Shown here: one piece after another, positions 8,916 through 18,179 of the stretch
How the letters are laid out: each line of letters opens with the position of its first letter
Position numbering within the stretch: the stretch's first letter is position 1
Source: Chloroflexi bacterium TSY
GTDB lineage: Bacteria; Chloroflexota; Anaerolineae; Caldilineales; Caldilineaceae
DNA length: 64,000 nucleotides
NCBI GenBank assembly: GCA_019217005.1
Contig: JAHBNG010000063.1
Span: 1-64,000, forward strand
Reading direction: 5' to 3'
Notes under the pieces: model-generated
What the model was told of the DNA's origin: nothing
What the model saw: the letters and a program-made list of their open reading frames with translations, nothing else
The model's database searches: none
Position numbers and translations under genes: made by a program

Positions 8916-9905
8916 TTAGCCGCCATGAATCAGCGCCTGCGCCATGCGGAAGACGTGTTTGGCAAACGAGGAATCGTAATTGGCCCATTCTTCATATTGG
9001 GGCAGTGATACTTGTTCATGCAGCGTGTCTAAGGCCCCAAAGGCTGCGCCCAGACCGCCTTGCTCAATGATGGGCTGTAAGACTGCATCGACTGCTTCAT
9101 ACAGATCGTTGTAATAGGTGGCGGCTTCAACAATATCTTGTGGATCCGTCCCCGCTGAGTGGGCGTTGATTGCGTGTTTTATATCCCAAGTCGAGACTTC
9201 GTTTAAGATATGCCGAACGCCGAGCATATTCTTGTCGTCCATGAAGTTGGCGTTGGTGATGGTGCCTGGGTCATACAGGTCTGCCGAGGCGAAGATCTGC
9301 TGCTCTGGCAGGTAAATGACGGTCGTGGCCACCCCATCGCCAGGTCCCATATGATGTAGCTCAATCACTTTGTCACCTAACTCGATACTCAGGAAGGTGT
9401 CGAACTGGGTATCTACCTGCTCCGGCACCAAGCCATATAGATCCAGTGCAAAGATTTCGGCGCAGTTCTCGTGGCAGATGACTTCCGCGTCGGGGAAAAC
9501 CTCAGTGCCACCCGTGTGGTCATAGTGCTCATGGGTCAACACGATGTGAGTCACAGGCTGGTCAGTTAGTTCGGCAATCGCGTCTTTGAGCATCTGAGCA
9601 CGGAAGGCGTTAGATGGATCTGTAATCAGCACACCCTCATCTGTTACAACAACCAAACTGTTGTAGAAAAGACCGAAGTAGCTGTAGACGCCATCACTTA
9701 ACTCAGTCAAGATCGGTTCTGGCATTTGAAAGGCTACTGAAGTCTCTTGATTGTCTGATGCGTCACCTTCGGTCTGTTCTGAATCTGTTTCGGTATTTTC
9801 CATACGTTCTGTGCTATTTGCTTGAGCCATCTCTGGTTGTACCATCACACAACCTGCTAACATGAGTATGGTCGAAAGAAGAATAAGGAATAGATACTTT
9901 TTCAT
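8916..9905 (-). CDS. Metallo-beta-lactamase-fold lipoprotein
   Basis: 329 residues. The N terminus KKYLFLILLSTILMLAGC is a lipoprotein signal with lipobox LAGC, followed by an acidic Thr/Glu-rich linker to about residue 60. The MBL domain has HEHYDHTGG (HxHxDH zinc motif), then a conserved GPGDG loop with an upstream His, then ASADLYDPG and INAHSAGTD supplying later ligands. It is probably a membrane-anchored extracytoplasmic hydrolase, of the quinoprotein-relay/alkylsulfatase-like MBL type; the substrate is unknown. A truncated copy lies downstream. Confidence 0.85.
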   Translation of the reverse strand: MKKYLFLILLSTILMLAGCVMVQPEMAQANSTERMENTETDSEQTEGDASDNQETSVAFQMPEPILTELSDGVYSYFGLFYNSLVVVTDEGVLITDPSNAFRAQMLKDAIAELTDQPVTHIVLTHEHYDHTGGTEVFPDAEVICHENCAEIFALDLYGLVPEQVDTQFDTFLSIELGDKVIELHHMGPGDGVATTVIYLPEQQIFASADLYDPGTITNANFMDDKNMLGVRHILNEVSTWDIKHAINAHSAGTDPQDIVEAATYYNDLYEAVDAVLQPIIEQGGLGAAFGALDTLHEQVSLPQYEEWANYDSSFAKHVFRMAQALIHGG

Positions 9906-10442
9906 TGAATCAGCTCCTATATGAATAAATTATCAGTAGAAAGCAACAAGACGCAAGCGTGCTCTATTGCAAAGTACATTGCTATTAGAACATGCTTCCT
10001 CTGCGAGCTATAGAATATGCCGAATACAGCGTTGTTTATGGGGGATGACCGCAGTGTATACTCTTGATTGCCGTAGATGAGAATAAATTTGATCATATTC
10101 AGTCGAGATAACTGTATTCAGTCGAGATAACTGTTCACGTTATCCCCAAAGGTGACAGTCACTTTCGCACAAAGCGAGACGTGATTGTAACTTACCTGCC
10201 CGTTTGAACGTGAAGTGATTGTCACCTCCTTGTTCGGTACAGCAAAGTGAACTGTTACCAGTCGAGAAAAACAGTCGAAGTTATTCTCATTTATGAGCGA
10301 GTCAAGTATAACAGGGTCGCCTATTGTCGTGCAGTGATAGTTGTCAGTCAGCTTGTCATGAAATTCTATGACAGAAGCGCAAAATGTCATATGACAGTTG
10401 ACACTAGAAAAAATGATACAAGCCATGCTATGATCATTCCTT
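9906..10442. promoter_or_regulatory. Repeat-rich intergenic region before histidine kinase gene
   Basis: 537 bases without a gene between divergent units. ATTCAGTCGAGATAACTGT is repeated in tandem (10097-10115, 10116-10134). AGGTGACAGTCACTTT (from 10150) and its near inverse AAGTGATTGTCACCT (10214-10228) form an inverted pair. TGTCA/TGACA half sites are dense from 10338 to 10405. These could be operator sites for the adjacent two-component system or worn ends of small elements; the sequence alone does not decide. Confidence 0.45.
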
Positions 10443-11756
10443 ATGAACACGCAGCACGATTACACCAGACGCATCGAACCGGGCTTGATTCCCACCACCC
10501 GTGTCTTTGTTCTCTACTGGGTTGCGCACTGGATTTTCGGCTCCCTTTTCTTTCATATGCTCTTCGAGGGGGATGGTGAGTTTGCTCTTCTACAACTTCT
10601 TGTATTGGTGAGCATTCATCTATTGACCTTTGGCCTTCTCTGTTGGGAAAGCGCCCAACGCTGGCTAGACAGGTGGTTTCTGTCCTTGGTCGTCTCGCTG
10701 GCATCAATTCCCTTTTTCTTGGAGCGGATCTGGCTGCTTCAGCCTGTTCTCCAGCCTAATCCCGATTTAGGTATGCTCTTTGGCGCACTCCTGCTCTTTG
10801 ATGACTTTGTTCTACTCACCTTAATCGTGGCATGGCAATACCGTTTTCGAGCGGTCGCGCTCTATGTGCTATTTGTTACGCTAGGCGATGCCGCGATTAC
10901 ATGGCCTGTGCGCGAGGTTCATATCGGTGCATTTTTTGACGTCATGTCCCACGTTGTCTTTCGTGGAATCATCTATTTATTGTTGGGATTTGTTGTCACA
11001 CGTCTTCGCGGCATCAATCGCCGACAGCGAGAGGAGCTGATGGAAGCCCATGAAGCACAGGTTGCCGCCAATGAAAAGCTGACCCAATATGCCGCCGCTG
11101 TCGAGCAGCTGACGGTCAGTCAGGAACGAAATCGGTTGGCGCGGGAGTTGCATGATACGCTGGCCCATTCTCTGAGCGCCATTGCAGTCCAGCTCCAGGC
11201 TGTCTCGTCACTCTGGGATGCCGACAAAGCGAAGGCGCAGGCCATCTTGGCAAAAGCTGAAAAACTGGCCGATGATGGTCTTGTGGAGGCTAGACGGGCG
11301 CTGCAAGATCTACGCGCCACGCCGCTGGAAGACTTTGGTCTGTTGATTGCGCTACGCGAATTGGCTGAGTCCGCTGCAGAGCGAGCCGATCTAACGGCCA
11401 CAATCGATATTCCCAGTTCAGCCATTCCTTTACCAAACCATATTGAACAGAGCGTCTATCGAATTTTGCAAGAAGCTTTGGAAAATGTTGTACGACATGC
11501 CCGCGCCCGCCACCTGACGGTACAGATGATGCAGACATCCGATCGATTCGCTTGTCTCGTCGCTGATGACGGGCGTGGTTTTGAGATTGGATCGGTAAAT
11601 CATTCTGAACGGCATATGGGGCTGCGCGGCATGAACGAACGGGCTGAGTTGATTGGTGCGAAGTTAACTGTCGAGAGCCAGCCTCAACAAGGTACTTGCA
11701 TTTCTCTCGTACTGGAGTTACCCCATGAAACCAATTCGCGTTCTACTCTGCGATGA
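10443..11756 (+). CDS. NarL-type sensor histidine kinase
   Basis: 437 residues. About six hydrophobic segments span residues 15-185, followed by a coiled linker (RRQREELMEAHEAQVAANEK). The dimerisation/phosphoacceptor helix ERNRLARELHDTLAH carries His 237, typical of HisKA_3 kinases. The HATPase_c domain shows the N box (ILQEALENVVRHA) and G boxes (DDGRGFE, GLRGMNERA). The membrane domain resembles no named sensor that I know. The response regulator overlaps its 3' end, so the two form one transcription unit. Confidence 0.92.
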   Translation: MNTQHDYTRRIEPGLIPTTRVFVLYWVAHWIFGSLFFHMLFEGDGEFALLQLLVLVSIHLLTFGLLCWESAQRWLDRWFLSLVVSLASIPFFLERIWLLQPVLQPNPDLGMLFGALLLFDDFVLLTLIVAWQYRFRAVALYVLFVTLGDAAITWPVREVHIGAFFDVMSHVVFRGIIYLLLGFVVTRLRGINRRQREELMEAHEAQVAANEKLTQYAAAVEQLTVSQERNRLARELHDTLAHSLSAIAVQLQAVSSLWDADKAKAQAILAKAEKLADDGLVEARRALQDLRATPLEDFGLLIALRELAESAAERADLTATIDIPSSAIPLPNHIEQSVYRILQEALENVVRHARARHLTVQMMQTSDRFACLVADDGRGFEIGSVNHSERHMGLRGMNERAELIGAKLTVESQPQQGTCISLVLELPHETNSRSTLR

Positions 11757-12357
11757 TCAGACCGTTGTCCGTGAGGGGCTAGAGGCCATTCTAAGCGTCG
11801 TGCCGCATATTGAAGTAGTGGGCGCAGCGGAACATGGCGCGGACGCAATCCAGATGGTTGAGCGATTTCGACCACATGTGGTGTTGATGGACTTAAATAT
11901 GCCCATCATGAACGGTGTCCAGGCGACACGTCATATCCGCGAGCGTTTCCCCGATGTGCAGGTACTGGCTCTGACCACGTATGCCACCGACGAATGGGTC
12001 TACGATGCGATTCGAGCGGGCGCTGCAGGCTATTTGCTCAAGAATACCAAGCGCGATGCGCTAGTGACCGCTATTGAAGGAACAGCAGCAGGCGAGGCCC
12101 AACTTAGCCCAGACGTTGCGCGTAAGCTTATGAACTATGTTACGGACACCTCAGTCGATTCCCTTAAGGAGCTAAGCAAACGAGAACGCGAGATACTACA
12201 GTTGATTGCTCAAGGCAAGACCAATCCGGAAATTGCCGCCCGGCTGAATTTGGCCACAGGCACGGTACGCAATTACGTCAGCGAAATCTTTGCCAAGTTA
12301 GATGTATCGGATCGAGCGGAGGCGGCAGCGTTAGCGGTGAAGTTGGGATTTGGCTAA
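11725..12357 (+). CDS. NarL/LuxR-type response regulator
   Basis: 210 residues. ATG 11725 overlaps the kinase gene by 32 bases, which indicates translational coupling. The receiver domain has the acidic pair CDD, the phosphoacceptor Asp in LMDLNMP (residue 56), a conserved Thr in ALTTY and Lys in YLLKN. From about residue 147 the LuxR HTH reads LSKREREILQLIAQG..NPEIA..LNLATGTVRNY. It is the cognate regulator of the upstream kinase; its targets are not shown by the sequence. Confidence 0.93.
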   Translation: MKPIRVLLCDDQTVVREGLEAILSVVPHIEVVGAAEHGADAIQMVERFRPHVVLMDLNMPIMNGVQATRHIRERFPDVQVLALTTYATDEWVYDAIRAGAAGYLLKNTKRDALVTAIEGTAAGEAQLSPDVARKLMNYVTDTSVDSLKELSKREREILQLIAQGKTNPEIAARLNLATGTVRNYVSEIFAKLDVSDRAEAAALAVKLGFG

Positions 12358-12477
12358 ACTTCACCATTTCTGGGTTGATTGTGATGCGGAATTCCAGATC
12401 TTGCAGAATTTCAGATTGTATTGAGGGCTGAAGCTAATCTTAAATTTTGTGGTTGTCTGAGGAATTGTATGGTTTTC

Positions 12478-12535
12478 AGTTGGTTGGTTAGATGGTTGAT
12501 GAACAAACGAGCAAACCAACCAACATCCAACGTTT
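12478..12535. repeat. GGTTGGTT / AACCAACC hairpin repeat
   Basis: AGTTGGTTGGTTAG at 12478 is matched further on by AACCAACCAAC before 12535, forming an imperfect stem-loop between the convergent response regulator and dehydrogenase genes. It belongs to the same class of short-word hairpins seen at 21681, 21915, 24493 and 39118. It might act as a bidirectional terminator, but the arms lack a U-run. Confidence 0.5.
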
Positions 12536-12565
12536 ACCCCACAAAACCTCAAAGAACCAATTTTG

Positions 12566-13624
12566 TCAGGCGATAGGTTTCAATTTGCCCTCATAGACAA
12601 GATAGTCTTGCTTTGTCGCCTGAAACCGGGGTTTTTGGCCAGCCAATACAGCGATGGCGTCCTTGCAGGCATCCGTAATGCAGTGGCGATGGCAGAAATC
12701 TGTCCCTCCCGCCATGTGAGGCGTCGCTTGCACGTTTGGGTGCCGTCGAAGCCAGGCGTTCACTGGCGGTGGTTCAGGAGCAAATACGTCGATGGCTGCT
12801 GCAATCTCGTTGGCTTCAATTCGTTCCCACAAGGCTTGTTGCTCAACAACGGCCATCCGCGTCACTAAGACAAACAAGGCGCCCTTGGGTAAGGAAAAGA
12901 TCACGTCGCGGTTGATGACTTCCAGCGTTGTCGGCATGGGCGGCAGACCGACGACAAAGATTTCAGAGGACTGGGCCAAGTCAACCAGCGTGTCTGCTCG
13001 TTTGACACCGTACTGGGCAAACACTTCGTCAGGCACAAAGGGGTCATAGACCCAAACGTCACAGCGGAAGGGGGCAAGCAATTCGGCGTAGCGGCGATTG
13101 ATACTGCCCAATCCCGCAAGTCCCACGCGGCGGCCGGTTAAGTCACCATATACAAAGCCCGGTTTCTCCCAGGAGTCAAATGGATGTGTCTGCCAATCTC
13201 CTTTGCGCACCAGTTGCATCGCTTCTGGAATATCGCGGATGAGGTTCAGGGTCATAGCCAGCGCAAATTCGGCAACCGACGGCGTCATGCTGCGTGACGT
13301 GTCGATCAGCGTAATGCCTTGTGCATCCAACAGGTCAAAATCGACCCAGTTGGCAAAGCGATTGTCAAAGGTTCCGGCGAAGACCTTGAGCTTTTCCGCC
13401 TGATGCCAATGTTCGGGCTGCATAGCGGGTCGATGCCAACAGCCAATCACTGCGGCATCCGCCTCCTTGAGTCGTGCAATAAACTGATCGAAAGCCGCCG
13501 CATCCTGACCGCTTCGCATCGTAACGATGTCAACTTGGCCATGCGTACGAAGTAGGTCAACCCCCTCACTGTGAAAATCACTGGCAATGTGATACTCTTC
13601 ATGAAGCAACACAACAAAGCGCAT
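12566..13624 (-). CDS. D-isomer-specific 2-hydroxyacid dehydrogenase
   Basis: 352 residues from ATG 13624, eight bases after AAGGAGGG; an upstream start at 13687 lacks this site. The Rossmann motif reads GLAGLGSINRRYAELL, with Asn where the third Gly usually stands. The catalytic Arg is in TRMAVVEQ, Glu in FAPEPPP and His in TPHMAGGT. It should reduce a 2-keto acid with NAD(P)H, or the reverse. Substrate is unclear; glyoxylate/hydroxypyruvate or phosphoglycerate relatives are possible. A 3' fragment is duplicated at 6545-6730. Confidence 0.88.
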   Translation of the reverse strand: MRFVVLLHEEYHIASDFHSEGVDLLRTHGQVDIVTMRSGQDAAAFDQFIARLKEADAAVIGCWHRPAMQPEHWHQAEKLKVFAGTFDNRFANWVDFDLLDAQGITLIDTSRSMTPSVAEFALAMTLNLIRDIPEAMQLVRKGDWQTHPFDSWEKPGFVYGDLTGRRVGLAGLGSINRRYAELLAPFRCDVWVYDPFVPDEVFAQYGVKRADTLVDLAQSSEIFVVGLPPMPTTLEVINRDVIFSLPKGALFVLVTRMAVVEQQALWERIEANEIAAAIDVFAPEPPPVNAWLRRHPNVQATPHMAGGTDFCHRHCITDACKDAIAVLAGQKPRFQATKQDYLVYEGKLKPIA

Positions 13625-13857
13625 CGCGCATACCCTCCTTACAAAGATGTAAAAAATACAGAAAAAACAGCCTCTGACGGACCGCAAGAGTCGGGGTTAT
13701 GAAAACTAATACGAAGCAAGTTCATGGGCAGCCCATTGTATAGCGAAGTGTCATCATTGTCAATGATATTTCTGATCGGGTGTAGGGCAATCGCGTACTT
13801 GTACAAGAAAGAAAAGAAGGGATAATCTATTTTGGAACCCAAAAAGGAGAAACCAAA

Positions 13858-15014
13858 ATGGAAAAGCCCGAAATAGCAAGCATAGAAAAGCACTTTGGAA
13901 GCATAGAAGAGCCAAGAAGCCCGATAAATCGACGCCACAATCTAATCGATATAATCGTGATAGCAATCTGTGCAGTCATATGCGGAGCAGACGATTGGGA
14001 AGGGGTCGAAAAATTCGGCAAAGCCAAAAAGGAGTGGCTAGAAAGCATACTGGAGTTGCCAAATGGAATCCCATCGCACGATACATTCTGGCGCGTATTT
14101 GGATTGCTAGATGGAGAGGTCTTTGCCGAATGTTTCAGCAAATGGATGAGCGCAGTCTGCCAGGTGACGAATGGAGAAGTGGTGGCAATAGACGGCAAGC
14201 AGTTGAGACGTTCCCATGATAAAACAGTGGGCAAAGGAGCCATATACATGGTGAGTGCTTGGGCTTCTCTGAACAAAGTAGTCCTTGGTCAGTGGAAAGT
14301 GGATGAAAAGTCGAATGAAATCACAGCTATTCCAGAGTTACTGCGCTTGTTGGAGATCAAAGGGCACTCGTGACCATCGATGCTATGGGTGCTCAGACTG
14401 AAATTGCACAGCTCATCATTGACAATGAGGCTGATTATCTCCTCTCTCAAGGGCAATCAAGGAAACTTACATGCAGATGTCGCCTTGCTCTTTGAGGATC
14501 TCGAGGAAAGTGACTTTACTGCCTTTGACCACGATTATGCCAAAACGACCGATAAGGGACACGGTCGGCTTGAAACCGAGAAGCCTGGACCATTTCTGCC
14601 CCCGACATCATCCAGAATCTGCGCAATTCTGAGCAATGGCCTGAACTCTCTACCGTCATGATGGTTCAAGCCCAACGCACCTTGATTTGTGGTGATTCTC
14701 AGCAAAAAGACAATCCCGACAGGCGCTATTACCTCTCGAGTTCCGAGTCCGATGCTCGCTCTTTACTCAATGCCTCTCGCACTCATTGGCATGTCGAAAA
14801 TCGCCTACACTGGACCCTCGATATTGCCTTCCGAGAGGATGAATCCCGTTTGCGCAAAGGCCACTCAGCTCAGAATTTCGCTGCCCTTCGTCATATTGCT
14901 CTCAATCTGCTCAAGAAGGAGACTTCTCTCAACGTTGGCATCAAAAACAAGCGCCTTACCGCTGGCTGGGACCACCACTATCTCTTGACAGTCCTTTCTG
15001 GCTTATTTTTTTAA
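13858..15014 (+). pseudogene. ISAs1-family transposase, copy 1, frameshifted
   Basis: Begins MEKPEIASIEKHFGSIEEPR with the DDE_Tnp_1-associated N domain (IPSHDTFWRVF). It continues AIDGKQLRRSHDK (first Asp) and, in other frames, TIDAMGAQTEIA (second Asp) and SSSESDARSLLNASRTHWHVENRLHW, which carries the catalytic Glu. Compared with copy 2 it lost one G near 14360, gained one C near 14443 and lost one C near 14576. It is non-functional. Confidence 0.9.
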
Positions 15015-15118
15015 CAGTAGCAGCAAAAGTCGGGTACAAATTTTTCATGCAAACAGAGGGCTGCTCTAGGATTTCACCCCTTATGGTCATTTTTTGTACC
15101 CGACTTTTGCCGTAGCTG
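15015..15118. mobile_element. MITE family C (104 bp) nested in ISAs1 copy 1
   Basis: Imperfect 26-bp inverted ends share GCAAAAGTCGGGTACAAA and begin CAG. The flanks are the direct repeat TTTTTTAA (15007-15014, 15119-15126). ISAs1 copy 2 at the equivalent point near 36396-36402 has a single TTTTTTTAA run and no insert, so the empty site is visible in the same window. It has no coding capacity. Confidence 0.92.
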
Positions 15119-15279
15119 TTTTTTAAGGTACGCGATTGCCCTATGATCGGGTGCGTATCACATTTGGCGATCCGGCATGGTGCTAACGCGACGGGCAATC
15201 GTCGCCGCGTCATTCAGCATTTCCGATAGCTTGGTCGATTCGTTGTGTAGCAAACGCAACCAAGCTATAGATTGCCAGA

Positions 15280-15858
15280 CTAATTAGACGGAATTATCTT
15301 CCTAAACCACTCGGGCAGCTCGGGCAATTTTGGTAGCTTAGGAAATTCCATCATGGAAAGCCCCGTCAACTTGTTGCCGGTAAACAATCGAACACTATCG
15401 GTCATGTGGGTGGTCATGCCGAAATCTTTGGCGTGGTTGACAGCGTAGAGGTCGCCCTTCTCTTTCGATTTAACAAAGCCCTCAAAGTAGCTTTTGCCTG
15501 AGAGTTCGATGTATCGGGCTGGCTCATCGGTTTTGTTCCAGAAGCCATGCATGATTCCTCTTGGCTTGATGACATAGCTTCCTGCCGGTGCCGTGAATCG
15601 CAGGCCATCTTTGCCTCCTACTTCAAATTCAAGTTCCCCCGAAATTACATAGACCAATTGGGCTTCGTGCTCATGGGTGTGTGGGGCCAGCAGCTCCTGG
15701 GGATAGATCACCCCTTCCATAACGGAGAAATCGCCAGCCATCATTTCGGTACTCGCCTTAATGACCATATCACTATGGGTTTTTTCACCTTCGCCAGGTA
15801 ATTTCAGTAAGTCTTCCAATCCATAATCGTGGCCCGATGCTTCTTGAGTTGTTACCAT
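15280..15858 (-). CDS. Cupin-domain protein
   Basis: 192 residues. ATG 15858 follows TGGAGA. The double-stranded beta-helix motif 1 reads HTHEHEAQLVYVISGELEFEVG (from about residue 60), with three His and one Glu for a metal, and motif 2 is PRGIMHGFWNKT. The C-terminal 60 residues end in a Pro/Leu-rich stretch. Metal-binding cupins serve as oxygenases, isomerases or sensors; the reaction here is unknown. It is divergent from a TetR gene that probably regulates it. Confidence 0.85.
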   Translation of the reverse strand: MVTTQEASGHDYGLEDLLKLPGEGEKTHSDMVIKASTEMMAGDFSVMEGVIYPQELLAPHTHEHEAQLVYVISGELEFEVGGKDGLRFTAPAGSYVIKPRGIMHGFWNKTDEPARYIELSGKSYFEGFVKSKEKGDLYAVNHAKDFGMTTHMTDSVRLFTGNKLTGLSMMEFPKLPKLPELPEWFRKIIPSN

Positions 15859-16022
15859 TTTGATTCTCCAGTTTCATATTTTGTTAAATTATAGTGGCTA
15901 TGCCTAAATTTATATTTATGCTTCGCCGTTAATTTGTTTACAGTGTCTATCATATGTGCTAAACTGGGCGGGGTCAATATGCAGTTTTTTCAAAGCGATA
16001 GATACGTTACAAAATATTGAAA

Positions 16023-16054
16023 CTGTCTATTATCTTTGCGCTGTCTATTATCTT
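16023..16054. promoter_or_regulatory. Direct-repeat candidate operator before tetR
   Basis: CTGTCTATTATCTT occurs twice, at 16023-16036 and 16041-16054, centres 18 bp apart, just upstream of the TetR start. A looser match, GTGTCTATCATATG, lies near 15942. The interval separates the cupin and TetR genes, so autoregulation and control of both directions is plausible. TetR operators are usually palindromic, which these are not. Confidence 0.4.
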
Positions 16055-16075
16055 CGTTAGGTGGATAGTTTAACC

Positions 16076-16657
16076 ATGGTTTCGAAAACGACAACCGATC
16101 TTCGAGCAGTGCGGACTCGCCGTTGGCTTCAGCAGGCTCTTCAGGATTTGATGAAGGAAAAATCTTACCAGAAGATCAAGATTAGCGAGATTGTCGCGCG
16201 TGCCGAGGTAGCACGCCCCACCTTTTATCTCCATTACGAATCGAAAGATGAACTCCTGCTCAGCCTCTTCGATGAGCTGTTTGCAGGATTTCAAGAAGCG
16301 CTACGAGCTGAACTAACGCGCCAGAATGTTGATCTGCATCTGTTTGGCATGTTGCTCTTTGAATATGGGGGTAAAAATGCACAGAGTATACAGGTACTCT
16401 TGGATGCTGGCGTGGAACATCTTGTTCAAAAACGATTCGCTGAAGTCATGCAGACCTTATCCGAAGAAGTGCGCGCCATTGATCCGATCAATGAGAAGGC
16501 TGCTACTCTCATGTCGTACGTTGATGATTTCTTGGCCGGTGGCGCGTTCATTCTGCTAAAGAGATGGATTGAAGATGGCATGATCGTGCCATCCGAAACC
16601 CTTGGCATGCTGATGGGAGAGGTCGTGTTCGCATTAAGGAAAGTGGTTACTGAGTAG
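16076..16657 (+). CDS. TetR/AcrR-family regulator
   Basis: 193 residues from ATG 16076; GTG 16061 in the same frame is also possible. The N-terminal HTH reads LQQALQDLMKEKSYQKIKIS, then EIVARAEVARPTFYLHYESK, the classic TetR recognition helix followed by YxHYxSKDEL. The C-terminal ligand domain (about 65-193) is diverged and resembles TetR_C_7-like proteins. It sits between the divergent cupin and the sulfatase, which starts 31 bases after it, so it may govern both. Confidence 0.88.
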   Translation: MVSKTTTDLRAVRTRRWLQQALQDLMKEKSYQKIKISEIVARAEVARPTFYLHYESKDELLLSLFDELFAGFQEALRAELTRQNVDLHLFGMLLFEYGGKNAQSIQVLLDAGVEHLVQKRFAEVMQTLSEEVRAIDPINEKAATLMSYVDDFLAGGAFILLKRWIEDGMIVPSETLGMLMGEVVFALRKVVTE

Positions 16658-16687
16658 AAAGGTTGAAGAGTGAAAAAAGGGGTAAAT

Positions 16688-18151
16688 ATGCAGAATCCAA
16701 ACATCATTTTCATTCTGGCTGATGACCTGGGCTACGGCGATGTCGCCTGTTATAACCCTGAGTCCAAAGTGCCAACCCCGAATCTAGACCGACTTAGTCG
16801 GGAAGGACTAAGCTTCACCGACGCGCACGCCCCATCCACCGTATGCACGCCCAGCCGTTACAGCGTACTCACTGGGCGCATGGCGTTTCACACCGGTATC
16901 GCGGGTGTCTTCACGGGTGCTGGCGGCCCGTGTATGATCGAAGCGGGGCGACTGACGCTGCCGGGTATGCTGCGTGAACAGGGATACACGACGGCTTGCT
17001 TCGGCAAGTGGCATGTGGGCCTCTCGTTCCTCGATAAAGATGGAACTCCGATCAATGAGAACGGATTTGAGCCGGTAAGCCGTATAGACTATTCTCGGGC
17101 CATCCCAGATGCCCCCATCCACCGGGGCTTTGACCATTTCTTTGGCACCGCGTGCTGTCCTGGAACAGATTTCTTGTACGCCTTCATTGATGGCGACAGC
17201 ATCCCCGTGCCGCCTACTGGCGAACTGGACAAAGGACCGCTCCCCAAACACCCGTATGCCAATGACAACCGACACGGCATGATTGCGCCCGGTTACGACA
17301 TTCAGGAGCTCGACCAACTCTTCCTTCGGAAGAGCGTTGCGTTCATTGAGGATCACGTTCGGCGCAGTCCTGACAAGCCATTCTTCTTGTACCATCCAAC
17401 CAACGCAGTCCACCTGCCCTCGTTTGCGTCCAGCACCTGCCGGGACAAAACAGACGTCGGGCCGCATGGTGATTTTATCTTTGAATTCGATCAGGTGGTG
17501 GGCGAACTGCTCAACACGTTAGACCGGCTGGGGATTGCCGACAATACTCTCGTAATGGTCTCAAGCGATAACGGGCCGGAAGTAACCAGTGTTGTCCACA
17601 TGCGTCAGGACCATCAGCACGACGGCGCACGCCCCTGGCGCGGCATGAAACGGGACCAGTGGGAAGGCGGACACCGCATCCCCTTCATTGCCCGTTGGCC
17701 AGGACACATCGTGCCAAATACACAAACAGACCAGACGGTCTGCCTCTGCGACATCATGGCTACCTGCGCGGCGCTTGTCGAAGCCGATCTCCCTCATAAT
17801 GCCGCGGAAGACAGCTTCAACATCCTACCCGTTCTCTTGGGAGAGCAGCCCGAAGAGCAGCCCGTTCGTGAGCATACGCTGCACCAGACCATTTCGCTGG
17901 CCCTCAGCATTCGCAAGGGGCCCTGGAAGTATCTGGATCACCAAGGTTCAGGCGGGAACGACTATGAGAAGAACGAAGCACTCCACCCCTACATCCTACC
18001 GGAGAAAGCCCCAGATGCACCTGGTCAACTCTACAATCTCGATGAGGACCCGGGTGAGACGACCAACCTCTATTTCAAGCACCCGGAAATTGTCGACGAA
18101 CTGCGGGCACAGCTACATGCCTACCGCGATAATGGCCGAAGTCGACCTTAA
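16688..18151 (+). CDS. Sulfatase (arylsulfatase A type)
   Basis: 487 residues from ATG 16688, which has AAGGGG five bases upstream. The alkaline-phosphatase-like fold begins NPNIIFILADDLGYGD with the metal-binding DD pair. The active-site motif CTPSR (Cys 53, converted to formylglycine by FGE) is followed by YSVLTGR. GKWHVG, HPTNAVH and SSDNGPE supply further ligands. There is no signal peptide, so it is probably cytoplasmic. It removes sulfate esters, likely from sulfated carbohydrates. No anaerobic or FGE maturase is in the window. Confidence 0.92.
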   Translation: MQNPNIIFILADDLGYGDVACYNPESKVPTPNLDRLSREGLSFTDAHAPSTVCTPSRYSVLTGRMAFHTGIAGVFTGAGGPCMIEAGRLTLPGMLREQGYTTACFGKWHVGLSFLDKDGTPINENGFEPVSRIDYSRAIPDAPIHRGFDHFFGTACCPGTDFLYAFIDGDSIPVPPTGELDKGPLPKHPYANDNRHGMIAPGYDIQELDQLFLRKSVAFIEDHVRRSPDKPFFLYHPTNAVHLPSFASSTCRDKTDVGPHGDFIFEFDQVVGELLNTLDRLGIADNTLVMVSSDNGPEVTSVVHMRQDHQHDGARPWRGMKRDQWEGGHRIPFIARWPGHIVPNTQTDQTVCLCDIMATCAALVEADLPHNAAEDSFNILPVLLGEQPEEQPVREHTLHQTISLALSIRKGPWKYLDHQGSGGNDYEKNEALHPYILPEKAPDAPGQLYNLDEDPGETTNLYFKHPEIVDELRAQLHAYRDNGRSRP

Positions 18152-18179
18152 GGGCATACGATTCTGAAAGTGAAGAGAC

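Larger units (their letters stand above)
13783..15143 (+). mobile_element. ISAs1-type insertion sequence, copy 1, with nested MITE
   Basis: The ends are TAGGGCAATCGCGTAC and GTACGCGATTGCCCTA. It is flanked by the 10-bp direct repeat TGATCGGGTG (13773-13782, 15144-15153). It is 1361 bp long; removing the nested element and its duplication gives 1249, matching copy 2 (1248 bp). Outside it lie short scraps (13688-13772 and 15154-15279) without a recognisable gene. Confidence 0.92.
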
